A DNA stretch of 64,000 nt from Lineus longissimus (GCF_910592395.1 NC_088317.1:7192001-7256000); one strand, 5' to 3'. Shown: positions 31,561 through 44,469, counted from the first letter of the stretch. A program made the numbers and translations. The notes: generated by a model not told the origin, from the letters alone.

Positions 31561-32390
31561 TACGGCTATTCTGTGGCCGTGTTAGCCCCAGGTTTATTTT
31601 AGGATGACAAATGGTGGGCCCCGGGATGGTGGGGTCAAAAATAATGGTCGCTCGCTCATTCCAGACTTCAATGCAAAGTTTCATATCGTGCATATTTAAA
31701 TCCAACGACTCGGAGTCGGATCAGACCTGTAACACGGCTGATCTGGGCACAGCTCCAGCCCGTACCTCCACTCGGCCATCGTAAACAACCCAAACTCAGA
31801 GACCTCCTCGTCCGGGCGGCCATTACACCAACACTCACGGGGCAACGACACAAAAATCACACAGCCCGCGCAAAATTGGCAAGTATCGCTCTTGTCCTAG
31901 AAACAACTGTTCTTGACATATAGTCCGCATAGTCATGAACAAAACCACCAGGCAGAAACTCTTGTTAACTGCAAAAGTAACTAATAGTAACAATCTCATT
32001 TATCGCCCTTCCGAGTGGAGTTTTTAGGCCAAACCGTACCAGCTAGGTGCACACTCGTATGAGCAACTGTTGAAAACCGACATTGGTTTCTGATGAGTTA
32101 AACTATAAACGAAACTGACTAGTCTCCGAGAATCCCACCATTAAAGACATTGCGGTATTTACTCACCCGACCATATTTTAGCGTGACCAACCCACCGATG
32201 ACGTCATCTAATCACCAATGACGTCACAGTGCATTCGAGACTCCAGCCGTCTCACGATGCGACGCACTCTAACAATATTTGTGAAAGACAACCAAATTTT
32301 GACTCTACGTCATTCATACGGTCAAACCAGTCGCAGCAGGTTGAAATTATCCTTTGCCTCGTTCCATTCCATAATCCCCTATGTCAGATT
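31561..32390. other. Unassigned, partly GC-rich
   Basis: GC-richer stretch around 31690-31860 and 32190-32340; short frames only, no motif recognised. Confidence 0.35.
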
Positions 32391-33600
32391 TAACCTCTAA
32401 CCCCGAAATTTGGTTTTATCTGATTGTTGTCTTGGCCACTTGGTGGTCAAAACTGAAAAGGTGAAAATTACAATGTCTTGCTTATTAGTGACTTGTTTTT
32501 GATAATATTTTTATGATAAGTAATCCAAGCAAGGATACATCATGATCATATGTGGTATGAGTTTCTAATTTGACCTGCTTTTCAAGGTCAAAGAAGTCAA
32601 ATGGCTAAAATTGGTCGTTTGGGTGTGACAATGGCGAGTTTCTTAACCGCTTAAGCTAACATCTCAAACTTGGTACACATGACCCTCTAGGTCAGATAAA
32701 CTCTGACACCGAATTTCGGTCCAATATGATTCTTGACTCGGCCACCAGGGAGCCAAAACTAAAAAGGTAAAAAGTGCAATATCTTGTTTATTAGTGACTT
32801 GTTTTCAATAATATTTTAAAGAGGTTGAATAGCGCCTCCAGAAGCAAGCAACAGCGCCACCCGTAGCAGAAATAAGAACTGCTTAGTGACGTCATGGTTT
32901 CCATATACGGCATCTCATTTGCATATTTTTACAACCTTATTTACTACGAGTTATAAATATGCCAGTAGCACGTGGATCATGCCGGGCGGCGCTGTCAGGT
33001 GTTTCCACTATGGGTTACATAATCGGCTACAAAGAGGCCAGTGTCCTAGTAAATGAAGTTAGCAATGATAGCGAAAGCATGTTAGTGTATGTTACGCAGT
33101 CAATAGCGATAGTAGTGAGTTGGAGAGGAGAAAATGGAAAATCCGCGAGCGAATCGACGAGACGAGGCATTTTTCAAGCATCCGAATGGTACCTTACAGA
33201 TCCGCAAGGGGCGCGTTACCGAAAATGTTGCAAAAATCAATAACGTAATCGTAAATATTGTCATATTTTTCAAGATGAGAGTATGTAAATGATTCGCAAA
33301 CCGTAAACCAATGAAAGGCCAGTATCTATTGAACCTTACAAGTGATTTTTGGGCCTTGAAACTCCTTATATTTATCAATGAAACCTTATTCCCGTCTAAG
33401 GTTTTGACCGGGCCGTGCAAAACTCCCCTTTTTTTCCCGGGCATTTCCCTTTAATGGTAGGTACTCCAAGCAAGGATAGATCACTTGTCATTCCGATTTT
33501 GATTTGACCTATAAACTATACTTATACTTGTTTGTTAACCCGGATGAATTCTTATTAACCAGCAAATATCTACGTTGAGCACAATGACCCCTGGCCTTTC
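32391..33600 (+). mobile_element. Family B element, 5'-truncated, interrupted
   Basis: Typical units (GGCGAGTTTCTTAACCGC, TTGGTACACATGACC, GCCACCAGGGAGCC) and the family 3' end near 33570 (TTGAGCACAATGACC). An unrelated ~640-bp piece interrupts it at 32818-33455. The nuclear-receptor-like motif is decayed here (AGGTCAAAGAAGTCA at about 32585). Confidence 0.65.
32818..33455. mobile_element. Probable TTAA-type insertion
   Basis: The family B sequence resumes exactly after it (..ATATTTTAA | AATGGTAGG..), and TTTAA is present at both junctions. The inner ends are AGAGGTTGAATAGCG and, on the complement, AGGGAAATGCCCGGG, only weakly similar to each other. piggyBac or Kolobok derivatives use TTAA. 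A 94-codon frame inside (32959-33243) has no recognised domain. Confidence 0.45.
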
Positions 33601-35099
33601 CATTCCTTTTTTTGTCCATCCACTGCTGTTAATCCAGAAATAACTGCACCAAATTCATATTACTTTCTCAGGGGTGAAATGGCTTTCATAAGCGTTAAGA
33701 TATAATTAATACCTTGTTTCTGTCGATTAACCGATTCAACAGGGATGCATGATATCTCCAAACCAACACTACTATGACCAGAATTCCGGCGAATACAGGT
33801 CTAATACAGGCCTACTTATGTATCGCTATGCAATAGCTCTCAATAAGCATACAAGTGATGCAGCCTCAGACGTTAATCTATTCTGTACATGGGAGCATTT
33901 GCATTGCCTTGGAACAGGCCCTACATACCAGGATTTAATTTGGGTGTGCTGGAACGGGCAACATCTGGCATTTAAAAAAGCTAACTTAGCTTGCTGGGCT
34001 ACGGCATGTTGGGGCATGGTTTGTCAATGCCTATATTCTCCCATTGTAGGGGAAGGGATTCGTCCCCCTCCACCATGTTCTTTGGGGCTGCCTTCAACGT
34101 ATCAGTTCACAGACAGTGATTAGCAGTGGGAGGCTAGTCATTTACTATAAATGTTACGTCTTATTGCCACTGGTGCCTTGAGGAGTACAACTACAAACCT
34201 TGTCTGTACGGAAACATTGAAATTAGATCGCTCAATCTGATCTTTGTTTGATTTTTCATTAGCATTTTATAATTGTATCCTATAATGGGGCCTTAAAATG
34301 TGCCCCCTAAATCACTTGAGGTTCAACAAGCATGTGTTTGAGAGTGCTCTGTAACAGTCAATATGACATTCTAATAGTTTGGAGTTAATCATTCAACAGT
34401 GTACAACGTCATGTACATGTAGATGCAATTCATCATGGGTACTCGTGTAAGTTTGGCCCTCTTGCTCTTTATCATCATTGTAACAGCTTTCCATGTTCTT
34501 TGTCTTATCTTTAACTTTGGGAGCAAGGGGATAAATTTTTCTTCTCGGGATGTTGAGATTTTGCCAAAGAACGCTGGTTGCGATTCATGGATAACTGTAC
34601 AGTCTCAGGATGAGCAGTATGGGAATTTATCTGTATCATTTTCAGGAATTGGAACAGGACTTATTTTAGAGATTGTTGCCTGCTAATACATTAGCAAACA
34701 GCTCTCTAATAAGACACCCTCTTTGTTAAAGGACACTAAAGCTAGTTTACTCCGTTCCATTTGACCTTTCTGAGCAGGACTCCTCTCCGATAAAGACAGT
34801 ACATGTGTCAGGCCTGAGGGTGACCTTTTAATAGAGTTTTTCTGCTGTATTTTGGTGAATATTCTGGAACAACAGTCCAAATCACACGAATTTAAGGATG
34901 TCAATTGTGTTTTTAACTGTACCCCACAGAAGGTCTAAGGACTTGTCAGCAGTGTGGAAACTCCAGACATTGATTAGAGTTGATTTTGGGTGGTGCGAGT
35001 CTGTTCACGTAGATTCATTAAATTGTCGTTTGGCAGGAGCTGTAATAGCGGAATACCATGTATTCATTTTATAACAATTTTCGCGAAATGTAGTAAATC
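33601..35099. other. Unique DNA with a decayed pogo MITE
   Basis: A weak pogo-type piece at 34690-34848 (CTCTCTAATAAGACACCCTC.. to TTTTTCTGCTGTA). An 87-codon frame at 34423-34686 begins with a hydrophobic stretch (SLALLLFIIIVTAFHVLCLI) that could be a signal anchor; no homologue recognised. The frame at 33749-34123 has no recognisable features. Confidence 0.35.
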
Positions 35100-35385
35100 C
35101 TGCCATGGTTTTGGCTCATCTTGCAGTTGGCTGTAATACACGTAAATCGGACAAGCACATCCTTCAAGAATTGTCAGTGGGGCCGATCGCAATGTCGGAT
35201 CATGCTCCAGTGCTGTTTCAATAATGTTGTCCAATCTTGATAGCAAGGTTGTCCACACCCGAAAGATCAAGGTTATAAACGTTTCTGACTTCAGGAGGGA
35301 CATAACTAAATCTGAACTCAGTAGAACAAAGTGCTCAGATGTAGCTGCTTTGGTACAACAGTACCATAGCCCAGGGGGGTGTCCA

Positions 35386-36640
35386 AGGGTAATCAAGTAT
35401 AGTTCCAGTAGTGCGTGCCAGTGACAAACCAGTATCGCCAGTGATGCACCAGTTGAGTATCAGTGATGTACCAGGGATGATCCAGTCCCAAACCCAGTGT
35501 GGATCCAGTAGCTCATTTAAATAATTCATACACAGAAGTACACTGGATCTACACTGGTTTCTACTGGATTTACACTGGATGCTCCCTGGGTTTAGGGTTA
35601 GAGGTCAACATTGATTAGGAGGACCCAGTAGTGCCAGTGTAGTACCAGTGTGATACCAGTGGTGAACATATCTGCATTGGTAACCATGCAGTAGTGCCAG
35701 TAGTGGAGTACCAGTGGAGTATCAGTGACCTCTGGATTCCAAGAAAAATTGTTTTGCAGTGAATGTACAGTCAATAGCACCCAAACCCCCTCGCCCGCTC
35801 TGCGCCAAGGTTAATACCAAGAGGTTTGAGAGTAAACTCCCTTCTCACCATCAAAGGTACATGTAACGGGAGCATAAATCATGCACATACGTTTCACAGA
35901 ACAGAGTCTGGGGCAACTGATTGGGATCATCATGGGACTTGGACCATTCCAATTTTCCTAATAAAGAAATAAATCCACCAAACAGACCCTTCAAAATGTG
36001 CCTGGGGAATCAGGGGCAAATGTTGTAGAAGTTAGCACATGAAAGTACAAGGATACTTAAAAGATTCCCCCAATTTTGGAAAAAAGAAAGAGACAAAAAT
36101 GACTGCCTCCTTGCAAGGTCAGCAGAAGACACGAGTCACCTGACCATATCACCTGACCCTATCGCATGACGAACTGATGGCCACCAAACAGACCCTTCAA
36201 AATGTGCCTGGGGAATCAGGGGCAAATGTTGTAAGTTGGCACATGAAAGTACAAAGATACTGACAAGATTCCCCCAATTTTGGAAAAAGAAAGAGACAAA
36301 AATGACTGCCTCCTTGCAAGGTCAGCAGAAGACACAAGTCACCTGACCATGTCACCTGACCATATCACATGACCAACTGATGGCCAGTGGTGTTCCAGGG
36401 GTATACCAGTAGTTCCAGGTCTTCATCAACTGCATACAGCATTACCAAATTTCCCCAGTGGTGTTCCAGTGGTATACCAGTAGTGCCAGGGGTATACCAG
36501 TAGTTCCAGTTCTTCATTCAATTTTATATAACTTTCCCCAGTGAAGGACCGGTGGAGTACCAGTAGTACCAGTGGTGTTCCAGTTTTAACCAGTGTGGTT
36601 CCAGTGTTCCCCAATGTAGTTCCACTAGACTCAATCTACT
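35386..36640. repeat. CCAGT-rich repeat island
   Basis: Dense imperfect repeats such as ACCAGTAGTGCCAGTGGTAT at 35400-35770 and 36380-36630, with some ACTGG (opposite orientation) around 35540-35580. It sits between two adjacent segments of the LINE protein, so it is an insertion. No clear inverted ends or duplication found. Confidence 0.6.
35975..36382 (+). repeat. Direct tandem duplication of ~206 bp
   Basis: 35975-36180 and 36181-36382 both start CCACCAAACAGACCCTTC and end with CACATGAC..AACTGATGG; few differences, so recent. It lies within the CCAGT island. Confidence 0.85.
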
Positions 36641-37339
36641 GGTTTTTGGTGAGGGTTATTTTAAATAAATGTTCTCCGTTTTTTACCAAAAAGACAATTA
36701 TTCGCCACAAAGTCCCTTGGTTCAGTCAGAAGGTTTATACCGCCAGAATGGAAAGGCACAGGGCTGAAGCCATCTGGCAGAAGTCAAAGTTGGAAGTTCA
36801 TAGGGAGCTGTATAAGACGAAACATGTGGCAGTGACATGCACAATCGCGACTGCTAAGGCAGCATTCTTCAGTGGCAAGATAGATGAGTGCGAGAAGGAT
36901 CAACGTCACCTGTTACTATGGCTAACTTACTTCTGGGGCGGAAGGAGGTTTCTCCACTGCCTAGTCATCCACATGGCTCTGAGCTGCAGCTCGCAAACCG
37001 CTTTGCTTATTTTTTCCACGCTTAAGTGACAAACGGAGGACACTGTATTGGAAAATGTCGCTCCAATATTCTGCAACCTTATCAACTCCTCGCTTGAGAC
37101 TGGCAGGGTACCCGTCCCCCCTTATCGGCCAGTTTGAAATCTGTCTTTCTTATCCAAGCCCTCATGTCTGGTGCCAATCTTTTCGAAAAATTGCAGTCCG
37201 CCATCAGTCTGGCCATGATACCGAGACTGCCCTCATCAAGGTCATGAATGACATCCTCCTGGCAGTTGACCATAAGCAAATGGTGGGCCTCGTGCTATTA
37301 GATCTGCCTTTGATGCAAAAGAGTTTCGAGTTTGAAAAC

Positions 37340-37892
37340 ATCAAACATACATTCGCAAACGTGCCGGGTCGAGTTTTGGGTATTGCACTTTGAGTTTGAA
37401 TGAACCTACTTGGCTTTCGTACCGATCCGTGGGTTGGGTCTGACTCCTCGCACCCGGACTCTGCCTCGGAGACAGAGAGCTGGTTCTGGAGTATACCCAT
37501 AAAAGAAAATCAAACCCGTAAGAAGAAGATTGTTCGATAACAAGATTTGCTTTTATTTGACTGTTTTAATCATATGATTGATTATTTCATGAACGATGAA
37601 GTTACACAATAAGTTCGTTGTACAAGGTGTTAAAAATCAGTCATGGTAGTTTTAAATCAAGTTGAATAATGTTATCTGAACGCAATATTTTCTGCTATAG
37701 TTTCTTGCATACATCCATTGTGAGCCATTCAAAAGAAGGAGCATTTCATTTCTGAAGGACAACAATGACAAACAATATGCACTTCATGTAAACTTGTTGA
37801 GGCTGCATAAGTAAGCAAATTAGGCTTTGTCCATACGTATTCATAATTAGGATCAGCATGTTGGCTGATACATAAAATTACTCTTCAACCTC
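37340..37892. other. Unique DNA
   Basis: No exon, repeat or transposon end recognised between the LINE fragment and the family B head. Confidence 0.35.
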
Positions 37893-38025
37893 TTTTTGGC
37901 TCACCGTGAGGAGTCTATACGATAGCTCTGTGTCCGTTATCGTCGTCGTCGTCCGTTGTATCCTGTGGCACGTTTCTTAACCGCTTGTGCTATGGACCTG
38001 AAACTTTGTATACATCATGCTCAAG

Positions 38026-39723
38026 GTCGTATGTACCCTTATATATCTGCTCACTTGATGCAAGGAAAGCTTTCGATGTAGTTTACCATCCGAAACTGAA
38101 ACACAAACTGTATACCTCTGGAGTTAACCTGTCACTGTGGAGGCTCATCGATGATATGTACTGCTCAGGATCCGAAGTGGTTAGATGGAAGGGATTAGAT
38201 AGCAGAGAATACGCCATCCACCAGGGTGTGAAACAGGGAGCCATATTATCCCCAACACTATACAAAGTCTATGCTAATGATCTCCTCACTTCACTACAAA
38301 GATCAGGGATCGGATTACACATAGGCTCTACATACGTGGGATCTCCAGGTTGTGCAGATGACATCCTACTAATGTCAACAAAACCCCAGGAACTCCAGGC
38401 ACAGATGACCATCAGCGACAACTACGCCGAAGACAACCTGTATGACCTTCATCCAATAAAGTCAGTGGTATGCCCGCACAAAATCCATCGCAACGACGGA
38501 GAGACAAGCAGACAGTGGTTCCTAAAGTCCAAACCAGCTCCAACTGTCGAAACATTTGACCACCTAGGAATGAATTGGCAGGCGAGTAAAGCAACCCCAG
38601 ATCTAACAAGCAGACTGTCCATGGCAAGAAGGACTGCCTACTCGCTGATGGGTATTGGTTTCCACGGCAACAACGGGCTGGACCCACCAGCCAGCCAGAA
38701 GCTCTGCGAGACATTTGTCATCCCACAAATCGTGTATGGATTGGAGGCCACAACCGCCACAGCCACACAGCTAGAGTCACTTGACAGATGCCACAGAACC
38801 ATCATCCGCAGGATCCAGGGCCTATCAGAGAATACAGCTTCAGCCGCCGTCTATCTCCTATTAGGTGCACTTCCAATAACTGCCACTGTTCACATACATC
38901 AGCTGTCACTCTTTGGGGCTATCACAAGACTAGACACGGTTAACCCACTGTATCAGGTGGCACTTAGACAATTAGCGACGAAGACAGACACTTCCAAGAG
39001 CTGGTTTGCACAGGTCCGCAAGATGGGATGGCACTATGGCATTGATGTGAATCAGGCAATAGTGTACCCTTGGCCTAAATCCTCCTGGCGAGAACACACA
39101 ACCCTACTAGTAAAGGACAAATGGTACACAAAACTATCAATCGAGGCAGGCAGTAAGAAGACTCTCAAATGGCTGATTGTTCATCAGACCTGGACAGGCA
39201 AACCTCACCCATTATGGCTTCCGTGCAAAGGCAAACCATATATGGTGGAGGCTGCAACCACAAGGGCACGTCTACTGGTGGGTCGATACGGCCTACAAGT
39301 CACAAAGGTCCAGTTCTTAAAAAAGGAGATCTCCCCAATCTGCCCCCTGTGCAACGAGGAGGAGGATGATGTTGTTCACTTTCTGATCAGATGCCCAATC
39401 ATGCAAGAGATGAGAGCTGCCAGGATAGAGAACCTCCAGAAACTATACACAGAAGAAAAGCTGACGCCACCAAGGACAGACGATGAAGTATGCTCTGCGG
39501 TGCTGAACGGGTGGGGATATATCACTCAAAATAACACTAGAAACAATAGAAATATTATCATGCTAAAGCTAAACAAAAACGTAATAAGTGCCAATAAACT
39601 CTCAAACTTGCTGTGCCACAAACTGCACACTACGCGAGACATTAAGATAAACGAAAAACTACTTGCAGAGGATCAGGATATCGACCCGAGCAAGGTGCTC
39701 CGATCAAGCGGAGGGATCTACTA
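38026..39723 (+). CDS. Non-LTR retrotransposon RT protein, 5'-truncated, open frame
   Basis: An open frame of 579 codons from 37985 to 39724; the first ~14 codons belong to the flanking repeat. RT motifs: LYICSLDARKAFDVVYHP (first catalytic Asp), GVKQGAILSPTLYKVYAND, then CADDILLMS carrying the FADD-type catalytic pair, then thumb and a C-terminal Cys/His cluster CPLCNEEEDDVVHFLIRC near residues 465-482. The endonuclease and first RT blocks are missing, typical 5' truncation. The clade is not assigned. An uninterrupted frame makes this one of the youngest insertions here. Its target was a family B repeat; a short, imperfect ATACA-type duplication is possible at the junctions. Confidence 0.85.
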
Positions 39724-39934
39724 ATACAAGACAAGACCCTGACACTGAATTTTGCTCTGCTCTAATTCTTGACTTTGCCACCAGGGGGCTATAACCGAAA
39801 AGTTAAAATGTGCAATATCTCATTTATTACTGATTTGTTTTGACAAAAATTTTATGGTGGGTACCCCTAGCAAGGATACATCACATATCTTACAGGTTTT
39901 TAATTTGACCTACTTTTCATGGTCACAGAGGTCA

Positions 39935-40225
39935 AACTCTAAAATTTCACCGATAGTGGCACATTTTGTCTTTATTCGTCATATAGTGTTTAACTTTGGT
40001 ATGTAGACACCTGTTGCGTAGCTCTACATGTTGACAAAAAATCAGGTCGATGTGGCGTACTTTTCAAGGTCACAGAGGTCAAACTCTAAAATTTCACCGA
40101 TAGTGGCACGTTTTGTCTTAATTCGTCATATAGTCTTTAGATTTAGTATGTAGACACCTGTTACGTAGCTCTACATGTTGACAAAAAATCAGGTCGATGT
40201 GGCGTACTTTTCAAGGTCACAGAGG
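39935..40225 (+). repeat. ~147-bp tandem duplication in family B
   Basis: Two near-identical units with AAATTTCACCGATAGTGGCA, TTCGTCATATAGT and CTACATGTTGACAAAAAATC, each ending in the AGGTCACAGAGGTCA motif. Confidence 0.8.
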
Positions 40226-40433
40226 TCAAATTGTGTGAATTGGCCGTTTGTGTGTAAATATGGCACGTTTCTTAACCACTAAAGCTATGAATTTTAAACT
40301 TGGTACACATGACCCCCCTAGGTCAGATGACCTGTGACACTGATATTCGGTCCGGTATGATTCTTAACTTGGCCACCAGGGGGCCAAAACCAAAAATTTG
40401 AATAGTGCCATATCTCGCTTATTACTGATTAGT

Positions 40434-41551
40434 TTTTAGCTCACCTCTTAGCAGAGGTGAGCTTGTCCCATACCGTGGCGTCCGTCGTCCGTCGTCGTCG
40501 TCGTCGTCGTCCGTCGTCCGTTAGCAGGGCACGTTTCGTAACTGTTAGAGCTATTGAGTTGAAACTTGGTACACATGTACCCTTATGTAATGACACCTTG
40601 GAGACCAAGTTTCGGTCCGATTCGTTTCATGGTTTGGCCACCAGGGGGCCAAACGTTAAAAGTGAAAATATGCAATATCTCCCTTAATAGTAGTCGGGAA
40701 ATTTTGAAAAAAATATGGTAGGTACTTCTAGCAAAGGTGCATCATATATCCTCCGGGTTTTTGATTTGACCTCCTTTTCAAGGTCACAGAGGTCAAATGG
40801 TGTAAATTGGCCGTTAGGATGTAACGATGGCACGTTTCTAAACTGCAATGACTATTGATACCAAATTTGGTACACATTTACCCCTTAGTCAGGTGATCTC
40901 AGGGACCGAAGTTTGGTCCAATATGATTCACCACTTGACCACCAGGGGGAAAAATCCAAAAACCTTAAAAATGTGATTATTCCTTAACTTCTTGCCCGAT
41001 TGCCACCAATTTGATATCATGGGTACATCTAACCACCATACAGTATATGTCACACAGGTTTTTAATTTGATCTTCTTGTCAAGGTCACAGAGGTCAAATG
41101 GCGTAAATTCGCTGTCAGGCCGTAACTATGGCACGTTTCTTAACTGCAATGACTATTGATCACAAATTAAGTACACATGTACCCCTTGGTCAGGTGATCT
41201 CAGGTACCGAAGTTTGGTGCGATCTGATTTGCCGTTTGGCCTCCAGGGAGGGGGCCAAATCCGAAATTCTTCAAAATGCCATTATTCCTAGTAATGACTT
41301 GCCCGATTGGCACCAATTTTATATCATAGGTACATCTGATTCTAACAACCATTCAATGTGTCACCCGGGTCTTCTTTGATTTGACCTACTTTTCAAGGTC
41401 ACAGAGGTCGAATGTACTGTAAATTGGCCATTTTGGGGAAATTGTAATTGCTTGGACCTACATCAAACCTAACACTACATGACACAATACCATGCTCTTT
41501 ATCCATCTTTCCTCCACATGAGGTGAGCACAATGGCCCTGGCCATTTCATT
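40434..41551 (+). mobile_element. Family A hairpin/GTC element, copy 2
   Basis: Nearly identical to 7221-8389, with a much shorter (GTC)n run (about 40477-40519). The family B host sequence reads on across it (..GATTAGTTT | GTTAAAAATTTTATGG), giving a clean empty site without target duplication. Confidence 0.8.
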
Positions 41552-42575
41552 GTTAAAAATTTTATGGTAGATTCTCTTAGCAAGGATACATCACATATGA
41601 TATGAGTTTTTGATTTGACGTACTTGTCAAGGTCACAGAGGTCAAATGGCGTAAATTGGCCATTTGAGCGTAACTGTGGAAGTCTGTTAACCCCTAAGGC
41701 TATGAACTTGAGACTTTGTACAAAGGACCCTCTAGGTCAGCTGACCTCTGACCCTGAATTTCAGTCTGTTCTGTGATTCTTGACTTGGCCACCAGGGGGC
41801 CAAAAGTGAAAACCTAGAAAGTGTGATATCTCGCTTATTAGTGATTCGTTTTCAATAACATTTTTGAACTTGAAATTTGATACACATGACTCCCTACGTC
41901 ATGTAACCTCGGACACCGAATTTCAATCTGATCTGGTACTCAACTTGGCCACCAGGAGGCCAAAACTAAAATAGGTAAAAAGTGCAATATCTCGTTTATT
42001 AGCGACTTGATTTTGATGATATTCTTATGGTACTTACTCCAAGCAACGATACATCACATGTCATACTGACTTTGGTTTGACCTATATACTATACATGTAC
42101 AATGTTTTTTAACCTGGATGAATTCCAAAGCACCAAATATCTATACGGTGAGCACAATGGCCCCTGGCGGTTTCATTTCCTAACAACACTATTTTGAACA
42201 CCATGTACTCCTGTAGCCGTTACATTACCAAATGTCCTGCATCATGGCCTGCTGTTCGGCCTCAGGTGCACTAGAGTCAGCTGTCGGACCCTATAATATT
42301 GTAAATTATTATTAACCTCGGCAGGGCACATTTAATGTTCACATCGTAAGTTTTGCATAGGTGCAAACATATTTGCATGAGGGATGAGCATTCAATCAAT
42401 TTTTTTAAATGATTAACTCGTATATGGACATGTGCTCGAGTGGTTCTATATCTTGTCATAACAGTGGATAGGTGGTATGGTGTTGATATAGAGTAATACA
42501 AAAGTCGAGTCGGATATTGCAACTAATTTAAAAGGAAGCGAGTATTCACTCTAAAAATGTCTGCCTCTGGATCAG

Positions 42576-42770
42576 TTTTTAGCTCAGCTGACTTTTGTCA
42601 CCTGAGCTAACAGTTAAAAGTCAGCTGAGCTAGTCAAATAGCTATTCTAGTGGTGTCTATCGGCCATCCGTCAGTCTGTCTATCTGTCCACAGTGGCACA
42701 TTTTGTAACCGCTAGGTCTATTTGAGTGAAACTTGGTGTTATGATACCTTAGGGCATTATGCCTGGATGT
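42576..42770 (+). mobile_element. Family C hairpin element head (fragment)
   Basis: TTTTTAGCTCAGCTGACTTT.. and GTCAGCTGAGCTAGTCAAATAGCT, then CACAGTGGCACATTTTGTAAC and CGCTAGGTC. It breaks off where another head starts at 42772. Confidence 0.6.
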
Positions 42771-43209
42771 ATTTTTAGCTCAGCTGACGAAAATCAGCAG
42801 AGCTAGTAAAAAAACTACACAATACAATACCGCTGTGTCCGTCATCTGTCGTTGTCATCGTCGTCGTCGTCTGTGTCCTGTTTCAAAAACAGTGGCACGT
42901 TTCTTAACCGCCTCGAGCTATGAATTTGAAACTTTGTACACAGAACCCACCAGGTCAGGTGACCTGTGAGAATGAATTTCGGTCCGATCTGATTCTTGAC
43001 TTGGCCACCAGGGGGCCAGAAGTGGAAACCTAAAAAGTGTGATATTGGGTCGTCGATAACGCAGTGCAGACCCTTATTGTCAGTTTTTCCGTGGATATGT
43101 CTGTGGCAGCATATGCCTAGCAACCATGCCTAGCAACGGCCATTTTTACTTTTACTAAATTTTTACTAATTTTTTCGAAATTCGCTTCCTACGAATTGTG
43201 CGGAATACA

Positions 43210-43605
43210 TCAAACCTCTTTGTCACCAATTTTCAGCAAAATCGCAGGGATGCTCTTAAGGGGTGCCTTGTTACGCTTACCTCCCTTGCATTTTTGGCAG
43301 ATTTCACAAGTTCTGACAAAGTCGACCACATTCCTTTTTAAGCCAGGGCGCCAGCAACGCTGTTTTGCCTTCCCAAGGGTCTTGGCCACTCCTAGATGGG
43401 CACCAGCAAAACCACTATGGATCTCCTCCAGCACTGGGTTAACAAAAGATGAGGGCAGTACTAGGCGAAGCCTGTCATTATCTGGAGCCCTGCAGTACAA
43501 AATGCCATCCTGGATCACCAGATTGGGGTGCTGGGCCCATACAGCCCTCTCCGTCCTACTGCATCCCATCATTGCAGAATTACCGCAATAGAAACACAAT
43601 ATCAT
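43210..43605 (-). pseudogene. Ty3 integrase zinc-binding domain fragment
   Basis: Minus-strand frame reading PNLVIQDGILYCRAPDNDR, then EEIHSGFAGAHLGVAKTL and RTCEICQKCKGG: the HHCC (H-x-H..C-x-x-C) zinc finger and upstream region of Ty3/gypsy integrase. No RT or core domain is attached. Confidence 0.8.
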
Positions 43606-44091
43606 TAACTAATGAACAATACTATAGAGATTGGCACTACAGAGCGTGTACCACTGGTAATGCAGAACAGAGCGTTAGCACACCTAACAGGCCACCATAC
43701 ATTCGCACTTGTGGACTAGCACAGTACCAGCCATGCAGTGCGCGAGACTGGCAATATAAGTATACTAAAATCCAGGCAGAAAGTACATGAAAGCCAACCA
43801 CGGCGCTACAACTCACTAATGCTTGTGTCTAGGCAATGCCTGCAGTGCTCACCCGACACAAAACTCAATTAAATATAGCACAGTAGCACACAACCGAACG
43901 GCGTAAAAACAAGGGGCCGTAATTGCGGCGCTGGACGGATCGATGCACACCAACTACACACAATAAATACACTGCCGCAGTATATACAACAAGCCCGCAC
44001 GCAAGCGCGAGTGTCAGATAGGGCCGGCAAAGTTGGGAAATTAACTGCGATCGGGGCCAGAATTCCTGTACAGCTGTCACCAGTGTGAAGT

Positions 44092-44330
44092 TTCGTCGGG
44101 GGTACTTCTCCTTGCTCGGCATTAACTCACGCTAACATACCTTCATGTCTATAAAACTCCTTTATTCCTTCGACACAGAATCCTCACATCTCATCTAAAA
44201 CCATGCCGTCTTCACCCTCCCCACTCCTACGGTGTCTCATCATGGTCCCGTCCCCCGGCAGCCTCCGACCAGTGGCGCCATCTGGCCTAAGGCCAACACA
44301 CCAAGAGCTACCAGATCTAGAGTCGGCCGA
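44092..44330 (-). repeat. Possible LTR and leader of the Ty3 fragment
   Basis: On minus, GAATAAAGGAGTTTTATAG (poly-A signal-like) is followed by a segment ending ACTTCACA and then CTGGTGACAGCTGTACAGG, which could be an LTR end and primer-binding site. No second LTR is found, so this is tentative. Confidence 0.3.
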
Positions 44331-44469
44331 TAGGTGGCTCTAGATGTGCGTTCCAGAAAGCAAAATGGCGGTTCAAGTGAATGATGCAGCGAGTTACAAA
44401 GAGATAATTTTAAGAATTACATAAAAATATCAGCTGAAAGTAACTCCACGCCATTTGAAAAGGTGGGTA

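Larger units (their letters stand above)
35100..37335 (+). pseudogene. L2/CR1-like LINE fragment, split by an insertion
   Basis: Before the insertion (35138-35385): GPIAMSDHAPVLF, the SDHxPV end of an AP endonuclease, then KIKVINVSDFRRDITKSEL and ALVQQYH. After it (36645-37335): KCSPFF, PWFSQKVYTARMERHRAEAI, a KIDECEKDQ block, ANRFAYFF, RQSGHDTETALIKVMNDIL, then the start of the first RT catalytic motif in another frame (SAFDA). It ends there, so RT motifs with FADD are absent. Several stops. Confidence 0.75.
37893..42176 (+). mobile_element. Family B element with nested LINE and family A copy
   Basis: Head TTTTTGGCTCACCGTGAGG, short (GTC)n, GGCACGTTTCTTAACCGC; interrupted by a LINE (38026-39723) and by family A copy 2 (40434-41551). 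The body resumes after each and ends at 42145-42176 with GGTGAGCACAATGGCCC and the terminal TTTCATTT. It holds a local ~147-bp duplication (about 39935-40225) and perfect nuclear-receptor-like motifs at 40067, 40214 and 41630. Confidence 0.72.

Noticed and set aside
33749-34123. 124-codon frame
   Set aside because: No recognisable motif, no splice context, composition not convincing.
34423-34686. 87-codon frame with a hydrophobic N-terminus
   Set aside because: Could be a small membrane protein, but there is no homology I recognise and no regulatory or splice evidence.
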